Positions 36,538-49,987 of a DNA stretch of 64,000 nucleotides are shown here, piece after piece. This DNA comes from Euwallacea fornicatus (Eukaryota > Arthropoda > Insecta > Coleoptera > Curculionidae). The stretch covers positions 1,240,001-1,304,000 of the forward strand of contig NC_089556.1 of the NCBI RefSeq assembly GCF_040115645.1. Reading direction: 5' to 3'. Below the pieces are notes generated by a model. It was not told the origin of the DNA and ran no database searches. It saw only the letters and a list, made by a program, of their open reading frames with translations. The position numbers and the translations under genes are program-made. Every line of letters starts with the position of its first letter. Position 1 is the first letter of the stretch.

Positions 36538-37916
36538 TTTTGCATCACCCTGATTCTTGGATACTTCATCATGTGGAGCGAAAAAAGTATTAAATATTTA
36601 CTTATTTAAACGTTTTCAACAAAAATCAATTATTCGTGCAATAATTACTTTATTATTAAATTTTCAACAGCAAAAACAATTCTTAAAGGCAAAAAATTTA
36701 AATTTCTCTTCAAAATTTTTCAAAAAAGGAAAGGAAACTAATAACGCGCATTTCCACCCGCGTCATTAATATAAGTTTGAAGATGCCACTGCGCACTTTG
36801 AAAAAGGTTAACTATAAGACCTTGAGGAATATGCTGGCATCCTTCTGCAGCCCCAATAACAAGCTCCTAAGCGGTTCTGGGAGAAATTATCCGAGGGTGG
36901 ACAGCTCTGGAAAGCATCTCCCGAGCATGTTCTATAGAGGGTATGTCAGGCGACAAAGCAGGCCAATGTAAACGCTTGATCTTCTCACTTTCAAAGTAGT
37001 CAATTGCTGCCATGGCACGATGGGGACGGGCGTTATCCTCCATGAAGATAAATCGTTAACCAACGGCCGCTCGCTCTGATCTAACACATGGGTTCGAAAT
37101 GTCCCTAATGTATCTATCGCCCGTCATTGTCCCTTGAACATAAACCAACATAACTTGGTACACCCTTCGGGCATTATTTCAGCTCGAAACATGACACTTT
37201 CCCCTGCAAAAGGAGGCGCGCGGAGCGAGTGCGGGAAAGTTGAGAAGCTCTCGTTGACTTTCTCCAAATTCGAATTCGGCGGTTATTATTCACCAAACTC
37301 TGGTCTCATAAAAAAAAAACAAAAAAAAAAAACAGTATTCCAAAATCCTTTGGGTAAGAGGATGTGCTGTTCGGCCCACTGTAGTGGAGGACGCCTAAAT
37401 TGGCATCGTAGTCAAGGAGCTCTCATTGGTCGACTACGTCTCAAGTCAGACGGAATGGTTCTGTGTCGATCTCTCAATGTTGAACGAGAAACGGCAACTT
37501 CAAGTGCGTGTCTAACTTCCGTTCGAAACTCCGGTATTGCCAAAGTAGAATTTCGCCGAATTGTAAAGTATATATAGCGATTCTGCCTTTGGTTAGCAAC
37601 AGGCCTGCAGCTACGTCTGGGGCTATCTTGCACACAGTTAGCGCCTAAATAACGACTCCATATGGGAAGACGTAGCTTTGAGAAACGTCTATACGCTCAA
37701 CTACAAACCTCTGCGACGGCCCCTTCCTCCACTGAAACCACCATTCTTGCACGATCAATTTGTGCCCTTTGAAGCCGAAAATTGCACTATTCCATGCCGT
37801 CAAAGTAAGACGCAAACAGGGTTCCGTTGTTAATCATAAACCGTAAATACGAAGGTAACAAGGAATTAATGCTGGTGGCAAGTTATTTTAAAAGAGAAAA
37901 ACCGGGTGATGCAAAA
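36538..37916 (-). mobile_element. Tc1-like DNA transposon, decayed
   Basis: The broken transposase gene at 36,738-37,795 is flanked by a perfect 13-bp inverted repeat, TTTTGCATCACCC, at 36,538-36,550 and its reverse complement at 37,904-37,916. Weaker similarity continues beside it (AGCT then CA/AGAAA on the outer side, ATT/TTTCT on the inner side). The distance between repeats, about 1.38 kb, matches typical Tc1 elements. The true outer ends may lie somewhat further out; I could not fix the TA duplication. The element is clearly inactive. Confidence 0.8.
36738..37795 (-). pseudogene. Tc1-like transposase pseudogene (DD34E)
   Basis: Tc1-type transposases cut and paste their own element through a DDE domain after binding the ends with two helix-turn-helix motifs. 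From an ATG at 37,795 the minus strand gives, in order, a first HTH (ARMVVSVEEG), a second HTH region (FRTEVRHALEVAVSRSTL, then RSRPMRAP) and LQWAEQHILLPKGFW. A catalytic-domain start, ETRVW, follows. Next come VQGTMTGDRYIRDI, MEDNARPHRA and HWPALSPDIPSIEH, then a C-terminal tail ending in TAG at 36,738. The second Asp (37,037-37,035) and the final Glu (36,932-36,930) are 34 residues apart, the Tc1 DD34E spacing. The span of about 350 codons equals a full-length gene. It is broken by several frameshifts and stops. A poly-T expansion replaces the first catalytic Asp region (FFFYETR where FSDE-like is usual). Confidence 0.9.
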
Positions 37917-40900
37917 TTTCTGAGCTTATGCGCAGATATCAATGAAATCCTATTTTGCGCGTTAAAAAAAGCAACCTGTACCTCATGGACAGGTTACTCC
38001 CGATCCACAATCCATAATTTCCTCAAATTGCATTGCATAGTCCTAAATCGACTCGAATCGCCTCCCCATTCTCAACATCCGATTCGGTGCGGTAAATTAG
38101 ACTGATTTGAATATTTCCGAAATGGTCGCCATCAGTTCGGAATCCCCGCATGTTATTTAAATGTGACGTAATACAATCTCAATCAGCATCAAGTGCTTCG
38201 TGAATTATTCTGCCTCCAACTAAGTTAGCATGATATTTGGACATTATGCAAATGAGCCCCGTCAGATGGCGCCACGGCCGACGCCGGGACAAAAAAACGA
38301 TGTCTGGATCATATCAAAAACGAATCTGGACCAAGTTGCCAAGGAAAAGTTCCTCTAAAAGGTTTTTCTGCGTTCAAAACTGGAGCGCTAACTACAACCT
38401 ATGCAAATCGTTCTAATGTCGAATTATTTCGAGAGCGGTTAACGCATATGGCTCGTAGAGAGGGGCATAAAATATGACTTATTAACCTAGAGAACGAGAA
38501 ACAGCTGTTTTTAGGGCGTCTGAGACGTGCCGGCACAAATGCACTGCATAACACAGGAAGAGGAACAAGCCACTGGAAACCAATTAGAGACCCTGTTGCT
38601 ACGAGAACGTCATCAAGTCATCAATCAAAGTCCCTTTAGGCCGTCCCGGTAATTCGACGATGAAAAAAAGGAATTCGTGAAAATTTACCGAAACGAACCA
38701 ACTCATGTTTCCTCGATTATGCGAAGGCCCTTCGTGAAGTTAAACTCTCCAGGAGGCCCCTTGCTAACTTCATTATGGAAAAAGAATAGGTGGTCGCCTA
38801 ATAAGTCCGGTAATTACCTCAAGTCGATTGCGGTAAAGACATCTTGGCAAGTCTTAAATATAGTATTTATCACGTTAGCTGATGCCTTGTGTTTACCGTC
38901 GTCCATAAGATTAATTAAATATTAGCGGAAGATAAATCCTTCACACGCACATCTAAGGTGGTCGGTTACCATGTGGTAAAGCTGGAATATAATTGATTTC
39001 CATGCAGGAAACAAGAAAACGATTCATTCGAAATTATGAAACTTTCGAAATTTTGCTGATAATTCCGGCACAGCTTCTCAAAACTTCTCCATTTCGGCGA
39101 GCGATGCAGACAAACTTCTGAATCGAATTTCGGGGAGAAAACACATTTATGAAGAATTGAATTGTTTTAAATATCAAATATTGCAAATTTGGGAAAATGG
39201 CGTATTCCTAAGGACGATTATGAGATATCGAGCAAATTACTGATTAGAAAGACGTGGCGATTCTCGAATTCCCTCCCTCGAGCAGCGTTACGCAGACGAC
39301 CCTCTCGGCCATATTTCAGGGCAAAAACACATGTATAAATAAACATAACGATGTGTTCTTTGGCCAAATATGAGTGTTATGGATACCGCAACATGGAAGT
39401 GAAAAACTTCAATGGAATTTATTCACTCTTGTTGATGGCTGCACGTTCAGGTCCACCGCTCCTAAATCAGCTGACTAATTGAGCTCACAGTCCCACCGAT
39501 TGAAGGCAACGGATTGCTCCATGCTCTAACCGAATATGATCCTCCTTGATGTTTTAACATGGAAGCTGCCACTTTTCATATTCGGTAACTTTCCACGATC
39601 GGCATTGTAAGATTTTTCGGACAATAGAGAGAATCTTTGAAACTTTTGGGAATGTTTGTATTAGTTATCAAGTCCCTGGGAACTTTAAGAACTCCCGAGA
39701 GTTGATCAGTAATTCTCTCCCTTAGTAAATCTATCTCAAAACTTGAGAGTTCCACAAGAAAATTAAGGATTTCCGCGATTTCTACAAGAGGATTGGTTAT
39801 GTCGAATATGATTCAGGCCCCATCAGGCCAGTATTTTCATTGTACCTGAAGACAATGAGGATTTTCCGTTTTGTTCCGATGCTAATACCTGCTAATTTCT
39901 CTCTAATTTTTCACACTTTTCTCTCGCGGTAAATTCACAGGGAACATCGCGGCAAAAACCTCGGCAATTTAAAGTTTTTTCAGCACCCATTTGCATGAAT
40001 TAGGGTTCCATTAGTCACTTTAAATTCATTACACAGATGCAAAAATGCGAAGCTCCGGTGCGGGCATGACCGTAAAACATACAACCGCGTTCATGCTACC
40101 TTTGCTAACGAACGTCATGTGCAATATAATTTAGGAATTATGAATTTTGCTTTATTATTTTGAGGTAGCACCGAATATTCCGGCAGAGACACACCCCACC
40201 ACATTCGTCTAACTCCATGCAATAACACCCAAATTGAAAACCGCCCTATTGCAACTAAACGAGGCTATGGAGCTCCTTTAAAATTCCACGTCGTGTAATA
40301 CCCACAGGAATTTCTTGCCAGCTATTGCTCAAAGGCAGAACAGAATTTATTGGTTCTATAATTTAGCTCCAAGTCTTATGTAAAGATACATGCGAGTAGC
40401 TAGTTTGAGGTGTATTTATAGCTTCTTGTGTTAAGGTGAAGTTACGGCTCTCAAACAAGATAGATCTATTTCTGATAGGTAACTGAGCGAATTTGAACTG
40501 CCTCGCTTAAATCTCATCACAACAAATTACCGCAATGGGGACCTTATTTCTGGAGTAATCGACGATCGAGTAATCTCTAATCGAGCGGGTCGGATAAAAC
40601 GCTTATGCCGATGGTCGTCCATGGTGTGCTAACAAACTCCCTCCCGCTTTTAGTCTCACCACAGTGGGTAAACCCGCAGCTAATTAACGGCTCTCCTCCA
40701 GCAGCCAAATAGTGACAGCTGTTCGTTGAAGCAAGACCTACGCCGCTTTATCAGGACAAAGTGATTTTAAACCGGATTAGTGTTGCATTACAACAATTCA
40801 TAAAGGCGTACGCTTCCGATCATTATCTCTATTGTGTGAACAATTCCTGAAAGCTTTGGTTTTCTCATTGTCGCCGGTTTGAATTCAAAGTTTCCGTCCC

Positions 40901-40920
40901 TTAATGCGTTTGACCTGCAG
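37917..40920. other. Non-coding stretch
   Basis: No gene or repeat recognised. Short frames at 37,827-38,105 and 38,677-38,925 have no family likeness. Confidence 0.5.
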
Positions 40921-40978
40921 GAAACTCGGTTGGGCCAACTTCGTTCAGGATGCCTCCAATCTGTTTATAGTTGCACAT
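40921..40978 (+). CDS. Candidate 58-bp internal exon
   Basis: An acceptor (TTTGACCTGCAG) precedes 58 bases in which one phase (offset 1) encodes 19 residues with protein-like codons (Trp, Asn, Phe, Gln, Asp, Leu). They end at CAT followed by a GTACGT donor. The same frame continues open to 41,152 if not spliced. No family is recognised. Confidence 0.18.
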
Positions 40979-41422
40979 GTACGTATGCCACCTGAATGCC
41001 CGCGAACCCGTGGAGGAATTTGCTCGACTCCGATCCACTCGCAATCCACTCTGATCCTGCAACAGCAAAACTTAAGTGCTTTTCAAACTCCTGAAAATAC
41101 GAGATCACGCGAAACAAAGGACGTCAAGTCTAAAATATCGACTATCCATTAATCAAATCAATCAATTTGCGAGAAACTCACTCACGTTTACTCTGCTGAC
41201 AACAATTCATCAGTTCGGAAAACAATGCAACGTATCGGAAAAACATCGATGACACGTAATTTATAAGATGAAATATGCCTCTCTTGTATATTCCCTGTTT
41301 CAACTAAGCTCCAAAGTTTAGCTATTGATTCCTTCTTGATAGGCTGAAAACTTTCGTAAGTCGTCAGGTTAGTTAAAGAAAGCTTTAAGATTAAACGCTT
41401 TCACGAAAGCGAAGGGGCGTAA

Positions 41423-41437
41423 GGGGGGGGGGGGGGG
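41423..41437 (+). repeat. Poly-G run (15 G)
   Basis: Fifteen consecutive G. Low-complexity; its length may be unreliable in an assembly. Confidence 0.9.
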
Positions 41438-42034
41438 ATTGATTTTTGATGAGAGAGACATTTCGATGAGATAATAATAACACATGTTACCTTGTAAAAT
41501 AGATGTCAGAGATCTGCGCTTTCTGAAACGTGATCCCTGGAAAATCTCAACTTACATTCTAAGACGCTCTCGGAAATAGTCGAAAATTAGGTTCGTCTGT
41601 GGCTGATACACGTCTATCGTGTTCACATTTCATCCCGGCTGATCCCAAATTGGACCAAGCTCATTCGGCAGGAAAATTGTATGACCTATACCTGCAGGAC
41701 GTTCTTGCAAGCCAGGAATAAATTTCCTGGAACGTAGAAAACCTAATTTCGAATTTTACCTGTTCGAGGTGTGACGTTTTACAAGGAAGTAGGTCAAAAT
41801 TGATTACCACTCTGTAGGTGTTAAAAAAATGGGAGAATGAATTGTAGAGACAGCAATCAAAAATGCCGAATTTAAGCTTCGCTGACTTGGAAAATCTGCC
41901 CGTAACAAATTATAGGGCTTTTAGAACTGCCATTTCCACAGGACAATATCAAACAATTATTCGTTCGTTACGAACGGTATTGTGTCCAGTGCGTTTGTTT
42001 AATTGTGTTGGTTTTTTTGTTACATATTCTTCAG

Positions 42035-42187
42035 CTGAAAGCTTTAGGGAACCTGCTCAAAACGTCCAGAACAAACACATCTCGAGACAGTGAGACAGTC
42101 CCTCGGCAAAAAATCCATTATTTCGGTAGAATAGGAAAAGTGGCAAAAACAGCACTTCCAGTGTTTGGCCGAAGTGTAGACGAATAA
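42035..42187 (+). CDS. Candidate terminal exon, unknown protein
   Basis: A pyrimidine-rich acceptor (TTACATATTCTTCAG) is followed in phase 0 by 50 codons and a TAA. The residues are polar and basic at first (Ser, Thr, Arg) and then Gly/Val/Ala-rich, with balanced composition. No family is recognised. A frame of 50 codons after an acceptor has roughly a one-in-ten chance of arising at random, so this is only suggestive. Confidence 0.22.
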   Translation: MKALGNLLKTSRTNTSRDSETVPRQKIHYFGRIGKVAKTALPVFGRSVDE

Positions 42188-43199
42188 TTTTTCTCCCGAA
42201 ATTAAGTTAAGAGGTGACAGGTTTGCGAAATTAATTACGGGGAACGTGGAATCATTAATAAAGACAAATTAGACAAAAAAATTGGGAAACAGGGAAGTGT
42301 TATCCTTAAGTGGGTAGGGGTCGATTAATTGTCAAAAGCAAAAACTGCGAAAGGGGGTGTGCACCGTGGACCTCGGCTTGTTTGGGAGCTATCAGCTTCG
42401 GCAGACCTGATGTACTATCAGTTTATTAGATTTTCCACGACAAAAAACACTGTCCAATGGGGCGCCGTTAGACGGCCTAAACGTTATTCAGAATTTGAAA
42501 AGATTGATTTGATGGCTCTAAGGCGGCTCTAATCCTCAAATTAGCCGAATAAAATTTAAAATTGTGTTTTATTCACCTCGAAGCGGTGATTTTATCACGT
42601 TTTACTTATGTCTCTGCCGTCATACATGACCCCGTTTTTTCGGGCACCTAGCTGACATCGAATTTTTCCTCGTACGTATCGACGTTGTCCAGGATGTACG
42701 GTCACTTAACGAACACTACGTAGTTGTCATTAGGAAGGTTGCTGGTTATCTATAGGTGGAACAGTGTCTCTGAGACTGCCAGCTCGAGGTGGTCCCAAAA
42801 TGATTATCGATTCCATAACTACGTACAAATATGTACCGACGGACGCCTTGCGGAAGCACCCCAAATATTGACTCTGACGTAGCAAAACCAAATCTGATTT
42901 TTACCTTAATTTCTTAAATTATCTGCTGTGTTTTTGCGACTATTTATGCTCCATTTCATTCTCTATCCGTAATAATCAGTTTCAACGGGTGGAATGGCTG
43001 CAAAGCAGATTTGCATGCAAATTTCCGTTTTGTAATTTTATTACTTACTTCATATTCATTGTACCTACTTCTGTGTAAACGCTAAAATTTCAAACTTAAA
43101 CTATTTCTCGCAGGAAATAAATCTTCTATTCAATTAAGGGAAGGAAAAATCTTGGCAGGAACAGAACTTAAGATTTATTATTAATTTTTTATTACTCAG

Positions 43200-43276
43200 G
43201 CGATGATTTGAAGTACCCAGATAACGCTTCGACTGCCAAGTCCAAAGCAGTTTATGAAGGCCGCGGAGGCCCTTGA
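43200..43276 (+). CDS. Candidate terminal exon, short polar peptide
   Basis: After a pyrimidine-rich acceptor (TTTTTTATTACTCAG) the offset-2 phase reads 24 codons to a TGA. The residues are rich in Asp, Lys, Ala, Gly, Ser and Pro, and codon third positions are GC-richer than the flanks. No family is recognised. If real it would be a 3' end exon. Confidence 0.22.
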
Positions 43277-46200
43277 CGAAGTTCAAATTTCAATTATTTT
43301 TAATCTATTGATTACTATTAAATGTTTCAAGGGCCAAAGTAAAGCAATAGCTTCGGATTTTTATTTTTGAAAAGCTGAGAGGTAAAATTAGGAACGAACG
43401 AGATCGTGGATGATTGAATTTGAATTAACCTTTTTGAGTTCATTTTTCTTCATTTAAGTTAAAAAGTTTTAATTTAAATTGAATATAAGCAAATATGGCG
43501 AATTAAGTTGGGTAAATTATCAGATTTTTTATTGCAACTATGTAGACAGTTTAACTGGTCTCTTTGGAACCACCTACACCAAGGTCTTTACTGCCGTTTG
43601 CAGCATGGCAACCCTCCTATAATCCCTGACTTCGATTACTTAATTTTGTAATATCGAGGAACGTGCATGGTGTACTCAGTGTTTATATTAATGTCTAGGC
43701 CTGTTTCCATGCAGGTTTCTAGCCGGAAATTTCCCATGTTTTCCATTACTGGTCCTCTATTTCGGTAATAAAGTCGCGCTTACTTCAGATCTCACGAATT
43801 AAGGTCAACAAGGAGCAACAACGGATTTCTCACAATTTTAGACACTCAGAAAGCCACGTATGAAAATTCCATCAACTCTTCTCGACAGCCGTATTCTAAT
43901 GAGCACCGACCTTAATGTCCATTGTAGTCTCGATAATGCTGCCTAGAAAGGGCTTTCAAACATGCCTCACATGTATCATGTTATTGCTCGACCATCGTTT
44001 CCTGGATGCCCATCTAACACTCCCTTCGCGACTGATTTCTGGGATTCCAGGCCAATCCGGTTTTTCGGAAAAGAGCCGCGATGGCGACGTCATTTTTTTG
44101 TCATAACAGGACGCAGACAAAATCAACTGAAATATTCAGTTTACCCCATTAAAATCGGTTCCTAACCCATAATTTAGGATAGAATTAAAATTTTTATATG
44201 TTTCGGCAAGGGACATTTTGTGAATTCGAATAACCGGAACACTGATATTAGACCCTTATCTGACATTTTTGTCCGCCGGTTATAACAGGCCGTTCACAGC
44301 GAGGTGAAACCCTGAACCATTAAAGGCCGGGCGCGTATAAAAAGCGAAAAAAAAAATGTTGAAAAATCACATTTTCAAACTTTATAATTTGTGGGATATC
44401 AGATTACACGAGTCCCCGGCAGCTTGACGTATAAAACCCCGCATCGCTTTTGGCCCCCAACAGAGGTTCTACCCCACTGTGCTCCTTTTGAATGATATTC
44501 CGTAATTAAAAAAGAACCGAAGTCCCGGTTGTGTATTCATATAATATTTAGCTGGGGAGAGAAGGAAATAACACAAGGGTCCTTCACTTAGACCCTGTGG
44601 GCCTTTTAGGCCGCCACCGTTCCCAATTTGGCCGCGGCCCTATCGGATATGGAGCCTTCGAAATGTCAATATTAATAACGTCTTAATTGCGTGACGTGTT
44701 CACTATTATTGCATCTTTTTTTCTTGTATAGGGGAACAACACTACTTTGTGTTTAATATCAATTTCCGGCTGTGGGGAATTCGTAACGTTTGCCCTGTCA
44801 GAGGCCCTAATTGAAACATGTTGAAAATTTTAATTCGACGAAAAATTTTCGAATTTCGAAAGGCTAAACAAAATGTAAACGCTCACTTTGCTGCCTCCCT
44901 CATATTATTTATGAAGTTATTTTGTATTCTTAACGCACTGGCCTCAAGAGACTTCCGAGAAGCTTCCCTGCAGCTGGGAGAATGAAATATTAAACCTCCC
45001 TTCTATGTGTCTATTACATACGGAACACAAGTAATAACATAAATATCCTTATAAATCATGCTCCCTGTGTGGTTACCAATTTTGGAAAACGTCGAATAAA
45101 TTGACATTTTATGCGGTTAATACACAGGGCGGTTTAACGTATTATTTTTTTTTCTAATACAAGTTACGTTTAAATTAGTTGGAAATTTAATACTCGAAAC
45201 CGACAGTTTGCATCCGCAGTCTGGCCAGGTGCTCTAATAATTATTCCTCTAAGTTTAGCGGAAAATTGGTCATAACTTTGCTGTCAAAGCGAAACGGTTA
45301 AATTAACACCATGTTTGGGATAATTACTCACATACATACCGTGTAACCCCATAGAGATTATGCAAATTTCGAATATATCTGCTGAGGTAATTGGCTGTAG
45401 CATCCGGTACGTGGAAGTACAAGTACGAATTACCACTTCAAATTATTTTAAGGTGCGGATGTGCTTGTCTGTAGAGATCGATTAAGCGTATTTGATAGTC
45501 AACGCCGAGGCGCAAAGATGGCGAAAGAGGTGGTAAGACACGGACCATCGAAATTATGCCAAAGGTGGTGGGACGGGCCACTTTCGACTGTTCCGAAATT
45601 GTGCTCGAAACGTAGTTTTCCTACTTCAAAATTAAATTTTTGGAATATTTTTGCCGACTGAGTGCTTTCAGTAATGCCCCTCTTCGCCTCCTCCCCCTTC
45701 GGCTTTACAACAATGTTTACCTCGTGAATTTACGATTTCGTCTCACCAGCAACTCGCATTCATTTTTAAATCTTAACCTACTTACTTGAAACCGTCTATA
45801 CTTAAAACCGAGTTGGGAATCGCCGTTCCAACTATCAATTTAACCTCAATTAGCTCAATAATACCTCTTTTAATAAAGTATAAATCAAGCTCAATGCCCA
45901 GCCTGACACGAATATTACCGGGAATCCAGTGAATTTTAAAGAATACTTAATAGGTCCATAAATCTTTCATGTCCCCGGGTAATATGCAACCTAATCTCCT
46001 CTTGTGCAACGTTATATGCCTAAAAACCTTTAATTCTTGCTTCACGGTCGATAATTCTTAGGCTGCATATCAAAACCCCGAGGCGCCTTCCTTGCCTCGT
46101 TATTCAGTTCTCTGCAACCCACCACTTTTTTGCAGGAAAAAGTGAGTTTTAGATTGATTAAAGCGGCCCCTTTATGCACAAAGGAGCCTCAAGTGGAATA

Positions 46201-48293
46201 AGCAGCTATTTACAGCACGTCGATAGTCCAATATTGCAACAGAGGGTTGCCAAATTTACGTAAAATATTAATAAGACAAAGGGGGGACCCTCGTAGCTTC
46301 CAGCCATACGAAGATGAAAGCACTCTAATTTGGTGTTCAAGCGGGCACTAAAGTGAAAATAGCTGCGCACTAAAACAATATTTATCCATCCTTTGACCAG
46401 GGGCCAAATAAAAAATGCACCCCGCGCAACTTTAGTTGGGGGTGCACATTATTCGCTACCCTAAGACTCGCTCCCGTTTATCAGGAAGGAGAAGTTTTAT
46501 GGGGTTTTGGGAACGGACACTGAATCACAAACACAGGATTTGAAGCACCATAAAACTTTGCAGGTTGATTTTTCTGTGATGCGCTATGCAATTTTCATCA
46601 TAGAAGACTTTGGGGGTGCAAGTTTTGAGTGGCCGTCCAACCAGCATAATAATGCTCAATTAAGATTTTAAGATGTTATAATCGACGAAGTTTCCTGCAT
46701 AATGTGTGAACCAAAACAGTCTGAAAGACGTAGCATTAACAGGGTAATCCTCCGTTAAAACGGCTTAAATTTGCCACTGAATAACACTTTTTGGGAAATT
46801 TCGTCTGGTAATTTACGATAAAGTTGTCACATCGGATAATCCTCCCTGAAAGCTAATTTATTATTATAACCATTATCGGTTTTCTTCTACGTGTTTTCCC
46901 TTCAACAGTCACAATTTCTCAAGTGTTGCTGGATGTTTCATAATATTTATCTTTTTCGTTGCGCGGCCTGCAACCCCCTCTCGGCCCCTCCAAAGAAACT
47001 GTCCCGTGAAGCTCGCCGTTTTTTTGCTTATGTTTTTAGTGGTTAAAAGGACTTAAAAACGGCTTTAAAGCAACTATTAAACGCGTGTGCTTGATCGATG
47101 CATTACCGAACATCAACGACCCAAACTGACGAGGTTGGAAATCAACTTTTCACATATTATCCGCTTTCTCAGGGAGTTGTTTGAGTGTCGAACACCCCGC
47201 ACCTGCAACGTTAAGCTCCTTTAAGTAACAAATATGAGGTAAATGTAGTTGATTTAAATCAGAGAAAAGCTCGACTCCAAGTTTGCGGATTTGGAACGCA
47301 TAAATTTGCAAAAATTGCTCTCTCGGCCAATGATGATTGTTCCTCACAGGAAGCCAAACCAAGTCGGCTTAGCAATTTCACTGATTAATAATTATAAGTT
47401 TGTTACTTGAACCAATAAATCTCAAACTTCCAGACCTCCATAGTGCCACCCAAACAATGCACTCGCACATGCGATGCTTCCCACATGATTCACTAGTCAC
47501 GTCTGCGACATGTGCATATAAGCACTTGTTAAAAAAAAGTTACAATAATTAAGAATGTTTCCGCTTCACTATTTTTCAATTCAGAACCCGAGAATGCAAT
47601 TAAATTGCATTCAACGTTCATATCCCCGCGGAATCTACCCTCGCTCTAAATGCACACACATTCCTAATTAAATAATTGTAATCTTACCATAACTCGGAGC
47701 ATGCAGGGGAAGCTAACCAGAATCTAATGGGTTTTACAATGCAGGCACGGACCGGCTACTTTTTCTCAATTTTTTAATACCAATTCTTACGTCACTAATC
47801 TTCGCCTGACCCCATTGAGGATCAAGTAAATGTCTGATTAATACAATCAACAAGATGGATTACAGAGGCCGAGACAGTTTCTGGGCGAGGGCACGCGAAA
47901 ACAAACACAGAACCGACCCTGTTGTCGCGACCCCCTTCACCGGAAGGGTAGAAAGTGACAATGTTCTGTACATCTGGATAAGAGCCAGTCGGTTAAAGGG
48001 CAAGGCCTAACCCCCTGTTGAAACTAATCAGATGCTTGTGATTGCATATTTTACGGAGCAAACCGAAAAAATCGATCACATAATAAATTGGATATAATCA
48101 ATTCAATTTGGGAGCAATAAGTTTGAGGAAAGTTGTCGTCTGAGCCATTTTTCACGAGTCATTTCATGCGCGGGGTCACAAATTGATTTTGTGATTTATA
48201 TGTTGCCGAGGGCCATATTCTTATTTAGCTGATAAGGAACGGAGGCGTATCAATCTAATGCTGATTTGGTCGAGGTAAAATCGAAGCATGCTG
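43277..48293. other. Non-coding stretch
   Basis: No gene recognised. TATAAAAAG at 44,336 preceded by GGGCGCG resembles a TATA box with a GC-rich upstream element, but no coding start or initiator follows at a sensible distance. A Leu-rich 70-codon minus frame at 47,362-47,150 is within chance. Confidence 0.5.
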
Positions 48294-48341
48294 CTGAGAG
48301 AAAGAGAGACAAAGGTAGAGAGAGGGAGAGAGAGAGGGAGC
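48294..48341 (+). repeat. (GA)n-rich microsatellite
   Basis: About 48 bp of imperfect GA repeats with AAA and GTA interruptions. Confidence 0.9.
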
Positions 48342-49045
48342 GACTGATAACTGAGATCTGCTTCCAAATGAGAAAATAGTGGATTCAATGAGAACTTAAA
48401 CCGATCCCCCTGTTCATAACCCCGATAACACAATCCACTCAACCTCAATACTTAGTCAAATGCAGACATTAAAGCCCTTTCTCTCATCAAATTTCACAAG
48501 ATTCGATCGTTTAGCAATTTAGCTAACGAGTTCATTATCAGTGAATAGACCCATACCTGCCTTCGAATTACGCCGGTGCGTGCCGGCCCCCTTAAGTGCG
48601 CACTAATAGTTCTCAGCTCCTGTAATTGAACCGTTAATAGCTCCTCATAGGAAATATTACTATCTTGCCAGCTACGCCGCTAGCACACTTCTAGTAATAT
48701 TCACTACGGGGACTACAAATGTATGCTCGACCTCAAAGTAATGCGCTGAGTGCGTGTATAGGGTTGTCGTTCTATGTTTATTCATATCTTGAAAGGTATT
48801 TTATTCACAAGTGAGAAAATTCAAAATAAACCTTCCAAAAAGCAAAAAGGTCATCATAATACCGAATGCATGTTCCAATTTATATGTGACCATACGACGA
48901 GGAAGGGCCGCGCCCTTCGCATAAATTAATAATAACGGTGGGCAAACTACGGGAAAGAGTTAATGGAAATTTGAGGTTAATGTTTCAGAAGGAAGTTTTA
49001 TTTATGATCGCAATTTATTATTTCGCCGATCGTTGTTTTCTGCAG

Positions 49046-49274
49046 ATAGAGGGAAGGGTCATAAGTTACGCTTATGTTTTGCCCTCTTATGTTTTCCGTT
49101 TGATTTGCTTTCGGGGCGTTCGGCTAAACTTATTAATTGAAAAGCATCAGGATGAAGAACCGGAAATGCAAAAACACATCGAATCGGTGAGATGTGAAGG
49201 AGCGGTATTTTTAGAGTCTATAACTCTAATCCAGAAGTTGTGTTTGCAAGGCATTTTGCCAGATATTACCCCAG
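49046..49274 (+). CDS. Candidate 229-bp internal exon
   Basis: An acceptor CGTTGTTTTCTGCAG and a donor reading CCCCAG then GTGAGC bound 229 bases that are open throughout in phase 0 (76 codons). The second half is protein-like, with Glu/Gln/His-rich then Leu-rich stretches. The frame is also open upstream from 48,938. Among the exon candidates this is the longest with good signals at both ends. No family is recognised. Confidence 0.27.
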
Positions 49275-49952
49275 GTGAGCAACGGTAACGCAACTAGAGC
49301 TTGCTAAACTAAAAATATTGAAATTGAGTCTTTAGTATAAACTGAGTGCTCAGTTTCCGAAGTCGGTAATATCGAGAAATCCAACGGAGATTTGAAATAA
49401 AGATGATAGGTGGTAACAAAGTGGAATGAAAATGGAACGATGAATAGATGAAAGGGTGCATGAAAGCATTCGCGGCACTTCAAGGCCTCCGGGAGATTCT
49501 ACGTTTAAAACACTCCTTTCAGGATTACCCCTTATGCTATTTTTCTTTCAGCCGGTGTACCGTAGATTTTTCCGAATTCCTCTCGTTTTCAAAATTGATG
49601 GGAGACTCTGTCTCAGACACCGCAATAAGCGATGAGCGAGTGAGAATTTACTCAAGGATTTTTCTGTACATTCAGATGGGTTCCTCAGGGGGAAAAGGCT
49701 GGACGGTCATGTATTTTTAAACCCTCAACTAGAAACGTAAAATGACATCGAAACAACGTGTCTCTCCATGGAAGCCTCAAAATTGATTATTTCCCGACCT
49801 TCGTCGCTTCAGAGATACGTCTGGTGCCGGTCTCGGATCATTCAATGTTCCTAACCTTTCCCCTTCTTGCTCCACGGTGAGAATGTTTGATCTTCCATTA
49901 TTCGATTCGAATCCGTATCACTTGAACCCTCCACAAATTTATGATTTATGTG

Positions 49953-49987
49953 ATATATATAAATAAATATATATATATACATATATA
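49953..49987 (+). repeat. AT microsatellite
   Basis: Imperfect TA/TAAA repeat of about 35 bp. Confidence 0.85.

Noticed and set aside
37134..37577. 147-codon plus-strand open frame
   Set aside because: It is antisense to the Tc1-like transposase remnant and contains poly-A; a shadow frame.
44336..44344. TATA box with GC-rich upstream element
   Set aside because: No initiator, downstream element or coding start at the expected spacing.
47150..47362. Leu-rich minus-strand frame suggesting leucine-rich repeats
   Set aside because: Only one loose repeat, no periodicity, and chance length.
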